A DNA stretch of 64,000 bases from Modestobacter versicolor (GCF_014195485.1 NZ_JACIBU010000001.1:124001-188000); one strand, 5' to 3'; numbered from the stretch's first letter, positions 1 to 8,043 are shown. Numbers and translations: made by a program. Notes: a model not told the origin generated them from the letters alone.

Positions 1-1
1 G

Positions 2-349
2 CCGCAGCTGCTGGGCCGGCTGACGTTTGGCCCGGTCGCCGTGGTGCCGGAGATGCGGACCGCGCCGATCGCGGCGGCCGAGGTGGCGACGGCGCTGGTC
101 CGGCTGGCGGAGGGTGCTCCGCGCGGGCGGGTCGCCGACCTCGGTGGCCCGGAGGAGGCCCGGCTCGCCGACCTGGCCCGGCGCTGGTCGGTCGCCGGCG
201 GGCAGCGCCGGCGGGTGGTGCAGGTGCCGCTGCCCGGGGGCAGCGGCCGGCGGATGCGGGACGGCTCGCTGCTGCCCGCCCCCGGCGCCGACCGCGGCCG
301 GCAGACGTTCGCCGAGTGGCTGGCCGACCGGCGGCCGGGTCAGAGGTAG
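2..349 (+). CDS. NAD(P)-binding (NmrA/atypical SDR) oxidoreductase, 3' part
   Basis: Only the last ~115 codons are present; the frame is open to the left edge, so the start lies outside the window. The visible part reads like the C-terminal third of an atypical short-chain dehydrogenase or NmrA-like protein: a segment PIAAAEVATALVRLAE followed by a short strand VADLGGPE and a terminal FAEWLADR helix, which is how these proteins usually close. The Rossmann glycine motif is not visible. The gene converges on the AAA ATPase gene, and its stop codon lies inside a 29-bp tandem duplication. Family assignment is by overall pattern only. Confidence 0.6.
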   Translation, partial: PQLLGRLTFGPVAVVPEMRTAPIAAAEVATALVRLAEGAPRGRVADLGGPEEARLADLARRWSVAGGQRRRVVQVPLPGGSGRRMRDGSLLPAPGADRGRQTFAEWLADRRPGQR

Positions 350-410
350 CCGGTCGGAGGCAGCCGGGTCAGAGGTAGCCGGTCGGAGGCAGCCGGGTCA
401 GAGGTAGCCG
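335..410. repeat. 29-bp tandem repeat (2.6 copies) spanning two convergent stop codons
   Basis: Two full copies of a 29-bp unit (335-363 and 364-392, starting CCGGGTCAGAGGTAGCCGG) are followed by an 18-bp partial copy (393-410). The plus-strand gene stops in the first copy (TAG at 347-349) and the minus-strand ATPase gene stops in the third (TCA at 398-400). The copies are identical, which suggests a recent slippage duplication of the shared 3' ends. No strong hairpin is visible here. Confidence 0.9.
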
Positions 411-1504
411 CCCACCTCGTGCACCGATCTGCCGCCCGGCAGGCTGCGCTCCTCGCGCAGCGCGTACAGCTCCGCGAGGGTCAGCCGGCCGGCCGGTGCG
501 GGGCTGTCCGGCCCGAGCCAGACCTGGGCCTCCGCCTGGGAGAGCGGGGAGAACTCCACCGCGCTGAGGCAGCGCCCGGGCCGGGTGATCGCCGGGTGCA
601 GGCTGCCGACGTCCTCGTTCGTGGTGAGCAGCACGAGCACCTGCAGGCCGTGGCCGAGGATGCCGTCGCAGAGGTTGAGCAGGCGGCCGAGCGAGGCGCC
701 CGCCCGCGCCTTGGCGTCGGTGCGCAGGTACTCGTCGCAGTCCTCGGCGACCACCAGCCGCCACGGCCGGGTGCGCGCCGGCGCCTCGTCCTCGTCGCCG
801 CCGGCCACCTCCAGCAGGTACTGCGGGTTGGCGAAGAGCTGCTCGGGGTCGGTGACGTAGTGCGTCTCGCACCAGTCCGACCACTGCCGGCTCAGCGCCC
901 GCACCGCGGTGGTCTTGCCGGTGCCCGGCGCGCCGTGCCACAGCACCAGCCGCCCACTGCGGCCGCGCACGTCCGACAGCCGCATCAGCGGCGCGAGCCC
1001 CGCCGCCGTCTCGCCGGTGTAGTTCGCCTGCACCGCCGCCCAGCCCGGTGCCGCGACCGTGCGGCTGGACTCGACCGGGTGGTCGCCGGAACCGGACCAG
1101 AAGCGCATCCGCACCGACCCGTCGGGGACGGCGACCGCGGCCCGGGCGGCGCCCACGACCTGCACGAGGGTCGCCTCGACCTCGGCGAGGTCCGGGCCGA
1201 CGACGGAGACGTTGCTGATGCCCCAGCGCACCGAGATGTGCACGATGCCGCCGCCGACGTCGGCGAGGACCGCGCGCCACTTCTCGGCGCGCTGGTCCAG
1301 CCGGACGCGCGCACCGGCGGGCAGCAGCGAGCCCAGGTCCTCGATGGCCCCGGGGACCTCGGCCGCCCGGTGGTACGGCATGGCGCCGTTCCACTGCGCC
1401 TGGAGCAGCACGGCGTCGCTGATGTCCTCGACGTCGTTCAGCGAGAGGCTGGGGACGACGCCGTCCGGGGCGGGGGTCACGCGGGTCTCCTGTTCGAGCG
1501 GCAA
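398..1504 (-). CDS. AAA-family ATPase (DUF5925-type N-terminus)
   Basis: A 368-residue protein with a Walker A motif GAPGTGKT near residue 200, a Walker B-like strand VVAEDCDEY, a sensor-like LLTTNE segment and an RPGRC arginine-containing motif where AAA proteins carry sensor/finger residues. The N-terminal ~180 residues resemble the DUF5925 region that precedes this ATPase in actinobacteria; its role is unknown. The protein has no signal peptide or membrane segment, so it is cytosolic. ATP-dependent remodelling of an unknown partner is the most that can be inferred. The stop codon lies in the 29-bp tandem repeat shared with the convergent neighbour. The family call is firm for the ATPase core and weaker for the N-terminal domain. 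Confidence 0.85.
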   Translation of the reverse strand: MPLEQETRVTPAPDGVVPSLSLNDVEDISDAVLLQAQWNGAMPYHRAAEVPGAIEDLGSLLPAGARVRLDQRAEKWRAVLADVGGGIVHISVRWGISNVSVVGPDLAEVEATLVQVVGAARAAVAVPDGSVRMRFWSGSGDHPVESSRTVAAPGWAAVQANYTGETAAGLAPLMRLSDVRGRSGRLVLWHGAPGTGKTTAVRALSRQWSDWCETHYVTDPEQLFANPQYLLEVAGGDEDEAPARTRPWRLVVAEDCDEYLRTDAKARAGASLGRLLNLCDGILGHGLQVLVLLTTNEDVGSLHPAITRPGRCLSAVEFSPLSQAEAQVWLGPDSPAPAGRLTLAELYALREERSLPGGRSVHEVGGYL

Positions 1505-1599
1505 CGAGCCTGCCGGACGGTACGGGGCAGGTCGGACGGTCTCGACCCGTTTCCCGGTCCCGGGGGCCGCAGCACGCAGCCCCCGGGACGGGTGCGCGG

Positions 1600-2112
1600 T
1601 CAGGCCAGGCGGCGGGCGGAGTTGAAGCCGCCCATCAGGTCGACGTCGACCACGCTGACGACGGAGCCGCTGGTCGGTGCGTGCACCATCTGCCCGTTGC
1701 CGATGTAGATGCCGACGTGGCTGACCGGGCTGTAGAAGAACACCAGGTCACCGGGCTGCAGGTCGGCGCGGGCGACCGGCGTGCCCAGCGTCGACTGCAT
1801 CCGCGACGAGTGCGGCAGCGAGATGCCGGCGGCGGCGTAGGCGAACTGGGTGAGGCCCGAGCAGTCGAAGGAGTCCGGGCCGGCCCCGGCCCAGACGTAG
1901 GGCTTGCCCTGCTGGGCCAGCGCGGTGTCGACGGCGACCTGGGTCGCCGCGGTGGGGGCGGCGACGGAGGCCACCGGGGCGGCGACCGGGGCGGCGGGGC
2001 CACCGGAGGCCTGGGCGGTCATCGGGGTCAGCACCAGACCGGCGCCGGTGAGCAGGGCGATGAGCGCCCCGCGGCCGGAACGGGCAGGGCGGGGGCGTGC
2101 GGACGTGCGCAT
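1600..2112 (-). CDS. Secreted NlpC/P60 (C40) peptidoglycan hydrolase
   Basis: A 170-residue protein with a cleavable signal peptide (basic RTSARPRPARSGR, hydrophobic ALIALLTGAGLVLT, then AQASGG) and an NlpC/P60 domain. The catalytic cysteine is in DSFDCSGLTQFAYAAAG and the histidine in SHVGIYIGNG. Such proteins cut peptide cross-links in the cell wall, outside the membrane. The ATG at 2112 is preceded by AGGAG at a good distance. A ydaO-type c-di-AMP riboswitch lies in the 5' leader (2136-2287), a common arrangement for actinobacterial wall hydrolases, so expression is probably tied to c-di-AMP, turgor and wall remodelling. The open frame runs further upstream, but the riboswitch and signal peptide fix this start. 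Confidence 0.92.
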   Translation of the reverse strand: MRTSARPRPARSGRGALIALLTGAGLVLTPMTAQASGGPAAPVAAPVASVAAPTAATQVAVDTALAQQGKPYVWAGAGPDSFDCSGLTQFAYAAAGISLPHSSRMQSTLGTPVARADLQPGDLVFFYSPVSHVGIYIGNGQMVHAPTSGSVVSVVDVDLMGGFNSARRLA

Positions 2113-2135
2113 GAGCGGTGCTCCTGGTTCTCCGG

Positions 2136-2287
2136 AACCGCCTACCGAGTTAGCTGACGGGTTCGGGCGGGGGAACTCGCCCGGCCGGCCCGCACCTGCG
2201 TGCGGGTCGCGCTTCACCCCAGGACTGCGATGGGTCCCCGGTCCGGGCACGCGCTGCCTTGCTCGGCAGCGCCCGGTTCGGCGGTGC
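2136..2287 (-). promoter_or_regulatory. c-di-AMP riboswitch (ydaO/yuaA type)
   Basis: Read on the minus strand, the leader shows the conserved ydaO blocks in order: CCGCCGAACCGGGC, a GCTGCC...GGCAGC hairpin, GGGGACCCA, GGGGTGAAGCG, a variable hairpin, then CGAACCCGTCAGCTAACTC and GTAGGCGG. The outer CCGCC (about 2280-2284) can pair with GGCGG (2138-2142) as the closing P1 helix. In known members c-di-AMP binding represses the downstream gene. The element ends about 23 bases before the ATG of the NlpC/P60 gene. Confidence 0.88.
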
Positions 2288-2338
2288 CCGACGGGTGTCA
2301 CCACGGGGGGCGGCGACGTCGTCCCCGGCAGGCGCGAC

Positions 2339-2357
2339 GAACGTAAGCGCGGCCGCG
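2339..2357 (-). promoter_or_regulatory. 19-bp element shared with the M28 peptidase promoter region
   Basis: On the minus strand this reads CGCGGCCGCGCTTACGTTC. The identical 19 bases occur at 11796-11814, upstream of the other secreted hydrolase in the window. TACGTT inside it fits a TANNNT -10 hexamer and would start transcription just upstream of the riboswitch. It could also be an activator site. Apart from this and the riboswitch, nothing further was seen between 2113 and 2579. Confidence 0.5.
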
Positions 2358-2579
2358 AGGGGCTGCTGGCGCACTCTCGGTGACCGCCACGGCGGCGCCA
2401 CGCCCGGCCGTCGAGGCCGTCCGGGCGACTCGCCGGACGCGACCTGCGAGCCGTTCCGCCGGGCCCGTGCTCACTCCGGGTGACCCTGCTGTGCAGCCCT
2501 GCTCGACCCATCTGCCAGTGCCTGCGCGTGGCTGGACGCTGCGTCACCGGAGGACGACAGGCCGCCGTCGGGTGCGGGC

Positions 2580-3662
2580 TCAGGCCAGGGCCAGGGCCTC
2601 GCGGACGCCGGCCACGAACTCCTCGGGGCGCTCCCAGGCGGCGAAGTGCCCGCCGGCGGTCTCGTCGCGCCAGCCGCGCAGGTCGAACAGCCGCTCGGCG
2701 ACCGACCGCGGCGACCGCACGAGCTCGCCGGGGAACTGCTGCACCACGGTCGGCACGTCGATCCGCTCGAACGGCGGGCTCTGCTTGGCGTAGGGGGCGA
2801 ACGACGTCCCGATCGACCCGGAGACCCAGTACGCGGTGACCCAGGTGAGCAGCTCGTCGCGGGTGAAGACCTGCTCGACGTCCCCGCCGCAGTCGCTCCA
2901 GCTGCGCAGCTTCTCCACGATCCAGGCGGCGAGGCCGGCGGGGGAGTCGCCGAGCGCGACCGCGAGGGTGTGCGGCTTGGTCGCGTGCTCGTGCATGTAG
3001 CCGCCCTCCGCCGCGCGCCACTGCGTCACCCGCTCGCGGAGGTCGCGCTCCTCGTCGCTCGCCGGCTCGGAGGTGAACGCGGCGAACAGCGGCACGTCGG
3101 TGAGGTGCAGCGCGGCGACGTCGTCGGGCCGGTGGAGCGCCAGCGACGTCGCGACGAAGCGGCCGATGTCGCCGCCCGAGACGACGTAGCGGTCGTAGCC
3201 GAGCTCGGTCATCGCGGCGGCCACGTACGGGGCCATCTCCGCCGAGGAGAGGTCCCGCTCCGGCAGCGGGGCGGCGAACGGGTAGCCGGGCAGCGCCGGG
3301 ACGACCACGTGGACGTCGGTCAGCAGCGGCAGCACCCGCTCGTACCGAAGCACTGAGTCGGGCCAGCCGTGCAGCAGGACGACGGCGGGGGCGGCCGGGT
3401 CGGCAGCGCGCTGGTGCACCACCCGCAGCCCGCCGGCCAGCTGCCACGGGAGCGCGCGGATCCGCTCCTCGTGCGGCCGCCAGTCGTACTCCCCGGCCCA
3501 GGAGGCGAGCAGCTCGGCCAGGTAGCCGGGCTCGGTGCCGCGGTCCCAGCCGTGCTCCCCGGTGCCCTCGACCGCGCGGTACGCCCGGAGGCGGGCCCGC
3601 AGGTCGTCGAGGACTGCCTGGTCGGTGCGCGGGGGAGCAGCGTCGTCCATGGCGGCGATCAT
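2580..3662 (-). CDS. Epoxide hydrolase (alpha/beta hydrolase with EHN domain)
   Basis: A 360-residue protein with the epoxide hydrolase N-terminal region (residues ~10-80) and an alpha/beta hydrolase core. HGWPDS (about residues 99-104) is the oxyanion-hole motif, SGGDIG places the nucleophilic aspartate at about residue 165, and GGHFAAWE near the C-terminus carries the catalytic histidine. It should open epoxides to diols in the cytosol. The ATG at 3662 overlaps the TGA of the upstream transporter by four bases (ATGA), so the two are translationally coupled; an in-frame ATG at 3650 is an alternative start. Coupling to an exporter suggests detoxification or processing of a small molecule. Confidence 0.88.
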   Translation of the reverse strand: MIAAMDDAAPPRTDQAVLDDLRARLRAYRAVEGTGEHGWDRGTEPGYLAELLASWAGEYDWRPHEERIRALPWQLAGGLRVVHQRAADPAAPAVVLLHGWPDSVLRYERVLPLLTDVHVVVPALPGYPFAAPLPERDLSSAEMAPYVAAAMTELGYDRYVVSGGDIGRFVATSLALHRPDDVAALHLTDVPLFAAFTSEPASDEERDLRERVTQWRAAEGGYMHEHATKPHTLAVALGDSPAGLAAWIVEKLRSWSDCGGDVEQVFTRDELLTWVTAYWVSGSIGTSFAPYAKQSPPFERIDVPTVVQQFPGELVRSPRSVAERLFDLRGWRDETAGGHFAAWERPEEFVAGVREALALA

Positions 3663-5215
3663 GCCGGGCCGCGGTCGTCGCCGCTCCCGACCGAGCGCTC
3701 GGGTCCGCGGGCGAGGACGACGACGAGCAGCACTCCCGTCACCGCGACGCCGGCCCACATCGCCTGCTGCCAGCCGTCGACGAACGCCTCCTGGGCTGCC
3801 CGGACCGCCGCCCCGGACTCCCCGCCCACTGCGAGCGCGTTGGCCACCCCGGCCCGGGCGGCCTCCGCGGCGCCGTCCGGCAGGTCGACCGCGTCGGCCA
3901 GCCGGGACTCCACGGAGCTGCGGTAGCCGGCGGACAACACCGCGCCGAGCAGCGCGACGCCGAGCGCGGTGCCGAGCTCGCGGGTGACGTCGTTGAGCGC
4001 CGAGGCGACGCCCTGGCGCTCGCGCGGCAGCGCGCTGGTGATCGCCTCGGTGGACGGGGTCATCGACAGGCCCATGCCGAGCCCCATGGCCAGCAGACCC
4101 GCCAGCACCGAGCGGTAGCCGCCCTCGACGGAGACGAACGTGGCCATCAGTGCCAGCCCGCCCTCGCCCAGCAGGATCCCGGCGGCCATGGTCAGCCGGC
4201 TGCCGATGCGTGCGGCGAGCCGCGGGGCGAGGCCGGAGGCGGCCATCATCAGCAGCGCCATCGGCATCAACGCCAGCGTCGAGCGCAGCGCCGACCAGCC
4301 GAGCACCGCCTGGAAGAACGGGAACAGCACCACGAAGACCCCGGCCTGCACGCCGAAGACGGTGAGCAGCGAGAGGGAGCCGCTGGCCAGACCGCGCTCC
4401 CGGAACAACCGGACGTCGAGCAGGGGAGCGGGCTGGCGCAGTTCCCAGCGGACGAAGCCCACCGCGGCGATGACACCGACGAGCAGGACGGTCAGCGTCT
4501 CGGGCGCCGTCCAGCCCCGCACCGGCCCCTCGTGCAGGACGACGATGAGCGCCAGGACGGCGACCACCGAGCTGAGCGAGCCGACGACGTCGAACCGGTG
4601 CAGCGACGTCTCCCTCGAGTCCGGCACCGACCGCACGGCCAGGCCCGCAGCGGCGAGCACCAGGGCGACCGGCAGCACGAACAGCCACCGCCAGCTCGCC
4701 ACGTCGACCAGCACGGCCGACAGGTACATCCCCAGGATCCCGCCACCACCGGCGACCGCCGTCCACGCGCCGATCGCCGTCGAGCGCTCCTCGTCGGGGA
4801 ACGACGAGGTGATGACGGCGAGGGTGACCGGCATGATCATCGCCGCGCCCACGCCGCTGAGGAACCGCGCGGCCAGCATCACCTCCGTCGTCGGCGCCAG
4901 CCCGGCGGCCACGCTCGCCAGCCCGAACACCGCCAGGCCCGCCAGGAGCACCGGCCGGCGGCCCCAGCGGTCGCCGACCGCGCCGAGCGGCAGCAGCAGC
5001 GCGGCCAGGGTGAGCGTGTAGGTGTTGATGACCCAGAGCACGGTGCTCTGCGTGGCGTCGAACTCGACGGCCAGCTCGGCCTGGGCGACGTTCAGCCCCG
5101 AAACCGAGGCGATGACGGCCATCAGCGCGACGCATGCCGCGACGAGCACGGCCCGGCGTCGACGGGGGTCGGTGACGATCGGTCCGTCGGCCTGGGCGGG
5201 CAGGTTCGTCCTCAT
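3659..5215 (-). CDS. MFS drug exporter, DHA2 (14-TM) family
   Basis: A 518-residue membrane protein with many hydrophobic segments, consistent with 14 helices. The N-terminal repeat contains VLWVINTYTLTLAALLLPLG and GDRWGRRPVLL, the loop 2-3 signature of the DHA2 (EmrB/QacA-like) drug:proton antiporters. The next motif-C-like block AAMIMPVTLAVIT supports this. The natural substrate is unknown. It is the first gene of a coupled pair with the epoxide hydrolase (ATGA overlap) and lies about 65 bases downstream of the methyltransferase gene, so all three could be one transcript read away from the XRE-cupin regulator. Confidence 0.87.
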   Translation of the reverse strand: MRTNLPAQADGPIVTDPRRRRAVLVAACVALMAVIASVSGLNVAQAELAVEFDATQSTVLWVINTYTLTLAALLLPLGAVGDRWGRRPVLLAGLAVFGLASVAAGLAPTTEVMLAARFLSGVGAAMIMPVTLAVITSSFPDEERSTAIGAWTAVAGGGGILGMYLSAVLVDVASWRWLFVLPVALVLAAAGLAVRSVPDSRETSLHRFDVVGSLSSVVAVLALIVVLHEGPVRGWTAPETLTVLLVGVIAAVGFVRWELRQPAPLLDVRLFRERGLASGSLSLLTVFGVQAGVFVVLFPFFQAVLGWSALRSTLALMPMALLMMAASGLAPRLAARIGSRLTMAAGILLGEGGLALMATFVSVEGGYRSVLAGLLAMGLGMGLSMTPSTEAITSALPRERQGVASALNDVTRELGTALGVALLGAVLSAGYRSSVESRLADAVDLPDGAAEAARAGVANALAVGGESGAAVRAAQEAFVDGWQQAMWAGVAVTGVLLVVVLARGPERSVGSGDDRGPA

Positions 5216-5282
5216 GCGGTCTCCTCCGAGGGCAGCGGTGCGAGGCGCCGGAGCGGTGCGCCGGCGCCGGTGGTGCGGTGGG

Positions 5283-5918
5283 TCAGCGGCGCCGGACGGC
5301 GCGGACGACGACGTCGTGCAGCGGTAGCTCGCGGCCGGGGACCGTGCGCTGCTGCTCGTCGGCGGTGACGAGGTCCCACTGGGTGCCGTCGAGGCGTGCG
5401 GTGACGGCCGCCGCGGTGGCGGTCGCCTCGGCCGGCGGGTGGTCGTCGCTGTCGTGCCCGTGCCCGCTGTCGTGCCCGTGCCCGTGGCCGCTGGTGTGCA
5501 GGTGGCCGACGACCAGCAGCGTGCCGCCGGGGGCGACCCAGCCGGCGAGGCGGTCGTAGAACTCGAGCTGCGGCATCGCGGGGTGGGCGTAGGAGGTGGT
5601 CACCAGGTCGAACGGCGCGCTCGGCTCCCAGATGGCGAGGTCGGCCTGCACCCACTGCACGCGCTCGGCGGCTCCGCTGGTGGCCGCGCGACCCGCGGCG
5701 CGGACCAGCGCCTCGGCCGAGATGTCGGCCGCGGTGACCTGCCAGCCGTGCTCGGCCAGCCAGATGGCCTCGGCTCCTGCGCCGCAGCCGGCGTCCAGCG
5801 CCGTGCCGGGTGGTAGGTCGCCCAGCTCGCGGGCCAGGTACGGGTTGGGCGGGGCGTCGCCCATCCGGCCCTGCTGCCAGTGCTGCTCCCAGTACTCCTC
5901 GTCGAACGCGTGCGTCAC
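5283..5918 (-). CDS. Class I SAM-dependent methyltransferase with His-rich loop
   Basis: A 211-residue protein with the SAM-binding motif LDAGCGAGAEAIWLA (about residues 38-52), an acidic motif II in VQADLAIW and a post-motif LLVVGHLH. The start is a GTG at 5918 (THAFDEEYW follows) preceded by GGGAGG seven bases upstream. An unusual insertion rich in His, Gly and Asp follows the VVGHLH strand and could bind metal. The family acts on small molecules; close relatives are often annotated as tellurite-resistance-like or generic class I enzymes. It is divergent from the XRE-cupin regulator at 6021, its probable controller. Confidence 0.85.
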   Translation of the reverse strand: MTHAFDEEYWEQHWQQGRMGDAPPNPYLARELGDLPPGTALDAGCGAGAEAIWLAEHGWQVTAADISAEALVRAAGRAATSGAAERVQWVQADLAIWEPSAPFDLVTTSYAHPAMPQLEFYDRLAGWVAPGGTLLVVGHLHTSGHGHGHDSGHGHDSDDHPPAEATATAAAVTARLDGTQWDLVTADEQQRTVPGRELPLHDVVVRAVRRR

Positions 5919-6003
5919 GGGTCGGCCTCCCTCATCTCTGGTCCGCGACCGGTCGGTCGACGTCCTCAGGTGGCTCGACGGTGCCGGGTGGACGCCCTCT
6001 TGT

Positions 6004-6017
6004 GCAAACGTCTTTGC
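6004..6017. promoter_or_regulatory. AT-rich inverted repeat, candidate XRE-cupin operator
   Basis: GCAAA-CGTC-TTTGC is a perfect 5-bp inverted repeat in an otherwise very GC-rich region, lying four bases before the first ATG of the XRE-cupin gene and in the divergent space with the methyltransferase. Its location suits an autoregulatory operator. This is inference from position and symmetry. Confidence 0.45.
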
Positions 6018-6020
6018 TGA

Positions 6021-6620
6021 ATGGAAAATCAGCCCATGGGCGATGCGGTGGACCGAACGCTCGACGCGGTGGGCCCGCGGCTCAAGCAGCTGCGGCAGCG
6101 CCGTGGCATCACCCTCGTCGACCTCTCCTCGGAGACGGGCATCTCCATCAGCACGCTCTCCCGCCTCGAGGCAGGGCTGCGGCGTCCTTCGCTGGAGCAG
6201 CTGCTCCCGCTGGCCCGGGCCCACGGCGTCACCCTCGACGAGCTGGTCGACGCCCCGGCAACCGGCGACCCGCGCATCCACCTCAAGCCGATCACCTCCC
6301 GGGACGGCATGGTCGTGCTGCCGCTGACCCGTCGGCCCGGGGGCATCCAGGCCTACAAGTTCGTCCTGCCGACCGGGTCCGACGACGCGGTGCCGGAGCT
6401 GCGCACCCACGAGGGGTACGACTGGGCCTACGTGCTCAACGGCACGTTGCGGCTGGTTCTCGGCGAGCACGACCTGCGCCTCCAGCCCGGAGAGGCGGCG
6501 GAGTTCGACACCCGCACCCCGCACTGGTTCGGTGCGACCAGCGCCGGCCCGGTCGAGTTCCTCAGCCTGATCGGTAAGCAGGGGGAGCGGGCGCACGTGC
6601 GCGCCGCTCCGCGGTCCTGA
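6021..6620 (+). CDS. XRE-family regulator with cupin sensor domain
   Basis: A 199-residue protein. Residues ~18-75 form an HTH_3/XRE domain (LKQLRQRRGITLVDLSSETG, then SISTLSRLEAGLRRPSLEQL) and residues ~105-190 a cupin beta-barrel (HEGYDWAYVLNGTLRLVLGE, then PGEAAEFDTRTPHWFGA). The domain order is that of SutR/PuuR-like regulators, in which the cupin senses a small ligand. It is divergent from the methyltransferase-exporter-epoxide hydrolase genes, which it probably controls together with itself. The first ATG (6021) has no clear Shine-Dalgarno; the ATG at 6036, preceded by GGAAA, is an alternative start. Confidence 0.9.
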   Translation: MENQPMGDAVDRTLDAVGPRLKQLRQRRGITLVDLSSETGISISTLSRLEAGLRRPSLEQLLPLARAHGVTLDELVDAPATGDPRIHLKPITSRDGMVVLPLTRRPGGIQAYKFVLPTGSDDAVPELRTHEGYDWAYVLNGTLRLVLGEHDLRLQPGEAAEFDTRTPHWFGATSAGPVEFLSLIGKQGERAHVRAAPRS

Positions 6621-6714
6621 CGATCGATGGGGCCGTCAAGAGCTGCATGTGATCTGTGGACAAGCGTCTGACCTGCGGATACGGGTGGTCGCGGCGCTCC
6701 TGTTCGGCTAGACT

Positions 6715-6730
6715 TCGTACGCGTGTTCGA
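6715..6730. promoter_or_regulatory. LexA (SOS) box candidate
   Basis: TCGTAC-GCGT-GTTCGA matches 11 of 12 defined positions of the actinobacterial SOS box TCGAAC-N4-GTTCGA. It abuts a -10-like TAGACT at 6709-6714 and lies 18 bases before the GTG of the DUF222-HNH gene. DUF222/13E12-type genes are known DNA-damage-induced LexA targets in mycobacteria, which supports the call. Confidence 0.7.
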
Positions 6731-6747
6731 GTCGGTCGGGAGGTGTC

Positions 6748-8043
6748 GTGAGCGAGCTGCGGTCGGTGCTGGACGCGCTGGCCGGCGACGACCTGCACGG
6801 CCTCGCCGACGGTGAGGTGCTGGAGCGGGTGGCGTTGCTGGTCGCTGTGGTCAACCAGGCCACCGCTGAGTTGACCCGGACGGTGCGCCACGCGGAGACG
6901 ACGCAGGCGGCCGAGCACGACGGGCTGAAGTCGATGCGCTCGTGGCTGATCGGGCACCGGCGGCTGGCGCCGGCGGAGGCGTCGCGGGTAATCCGGTCGG
7001 GGCGGGCGCTGGAGCACTTCCCGGCGTTGGCTGCTGGGTTCGCCGAGGGTGCGGTCACCGCGGCACAGGTGGACGTGGTCGCCGGCGCGGTGGGCGAGCG
7101 CGAACGGGCGCAGGCGGTCGAGCAGGGCATCGACCTGGCGCCGTTCGACCAGGCGTGGACCGCGGTCGCGGTCGAGGCACCGCACGACGTGCTGAAGACC
7201 GCGGTGCAGGCCTTCGCGGCCGCCCTCGACCCCGACGGACCCGAACCGGACCCGACCGAGGGACGGCGGCTGTCGATCGCCAAGCACGCCGACGGCTCGG
7301 TCACCGGCCGCTTCGACCTGGACGCCGTGGGCGGCGAGAAGGTGCAAGCCGCGATCGAGTCGATCGTGCAGGCCTCCCGCCCGAAGGGCGATGACCGCAC
7401 CCGCGGGCAGCAGAACGCCGACGCCCTCGTCCAGCTCTGCGACAACCAACTGGCCGCCGGCACCCTGCCCACGCTGCGCACGGTGAAGCCGCACGTGGTG
7501 GTCACCCTGGACATGGACGACTTCGCTGACTCAGCGGCCAGCCCCGGTGCGGCCGCGACCGGCTTCGGGGCACGCATCTCCGCCGCCCGCGCCCGCTGGC
7601 TGGCCTGCGACGGCACCATGTCCCGGATCGTGATGGGCCCCGACGGGCTCCCACTCGACTTCGGCCGCACCCACCGGGTGGTGCCCGCACACATCCGGCG
7701 GGCGGTCGAGCAGCGCGACGGGCACTGCGTGTTCACCGGCTGCACCGCCCCCACGCACTGGTGCGACGTGCACCACCTCGTGCACTGGCTGCACGGTGGA
7801 GAGACGTCGCTGCACAACTCGGCGCTGCTGTGCGAGCGCCACCACACCAAGGTCCACCACGGCTTTCGGGTCGAGCGGGATCCCGGCGGGCGGTGGCGCA
7901 CCTGGCGACCCGACGGCACCGAGATCCTGCTCGCCCAGCCACTACTCGGCCCACCGCTGCTAGACCCACCGCTGCCAGACCCACCGACGACAGAGGTCAG
8001 AAGTCGACGCGCATCACCACGCGCCGTGGTGTCGGTCGGCTGA
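6748..8043 (+). CDS. DUF222 domain HNH endonuclease (13E12-repeat family)
   Basis: A 431-residue protein. The N-terminal two thirds is a DUF222 region; the C-terminal part is an HNH nuclease, seen as HCVFTGCTAPTHWCDVHHL and LLCERHHTKVHH with paired cysteines for zinc. The GTG start follows GGGAGG. The family is highly multiplied in Geodermatophilaceae and mycobacteria; its biological role (mobile, repair or defence) is unsettled. A LexA-like box overlaps the promoter. The C-terminal tail has degenerate Pro-Leu repeats (LLGPPLLDPPLPDPP) and overlaps the convergent GNAT gene by 47 bases, so the last ~16 residues are antisense to that gene and probably dispensable. Confidence 0.9.
   Translation: MSELRSVLDALAGDDLHGLADGEVLERVALLVAVVNQATAELTRTVRHAETTQAAEHDGLKSMRSWLIGHRRLAPAEASRVIRSGRALEHFPALAAGFAEGAVTAAQVDVVAGAVGERERAQAVEQGIDLAPFDQAWTAVAVEAPHDVLKTAVQAFAAALDPDGPEPDPTEGRRLSIAKHADGSVTGRFDLDAVGGEKVQAAIESIVQASRPKGDDRTRGQQNADALVQLCDNQLAAGTLPTLRTVKPHVVVTLDMDDFADSAASPGAAATGFGARISAARARWLACDGTMSRIVMGPDGLPLDFGRTHRVVPAHIRRAVEQRDGHCVFTGCTAPTHWCDVHHLVHWLHGGETSLHNSALLCERHHTKVHHGFRVERDPGGRWRTWRPDGTEILLAQPLLGPPLLDPPLPDPPTTEVRSRRASPRAVVSVG

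Noticed and set aside
369-1394. Long minus-strand reading frame overlapping the AAA ATPase
   Set aside because: It is an alternate-frame shadow: Arg/Ala-rich, no motif, and the ATPase frame carries Walker A.
2113-3447. Upstream in-frame extension of the NlpC/P60 gene
   Set aside because: It crosses the riboswitch and would bury the signal peptide; the ATG at 2112 has a good ribosome site.
6748-8043. Intein or group I intron homing endonuclease
   Set aside because: The HNH domain follows DUF222, with no intein splice motifs or intron structure.
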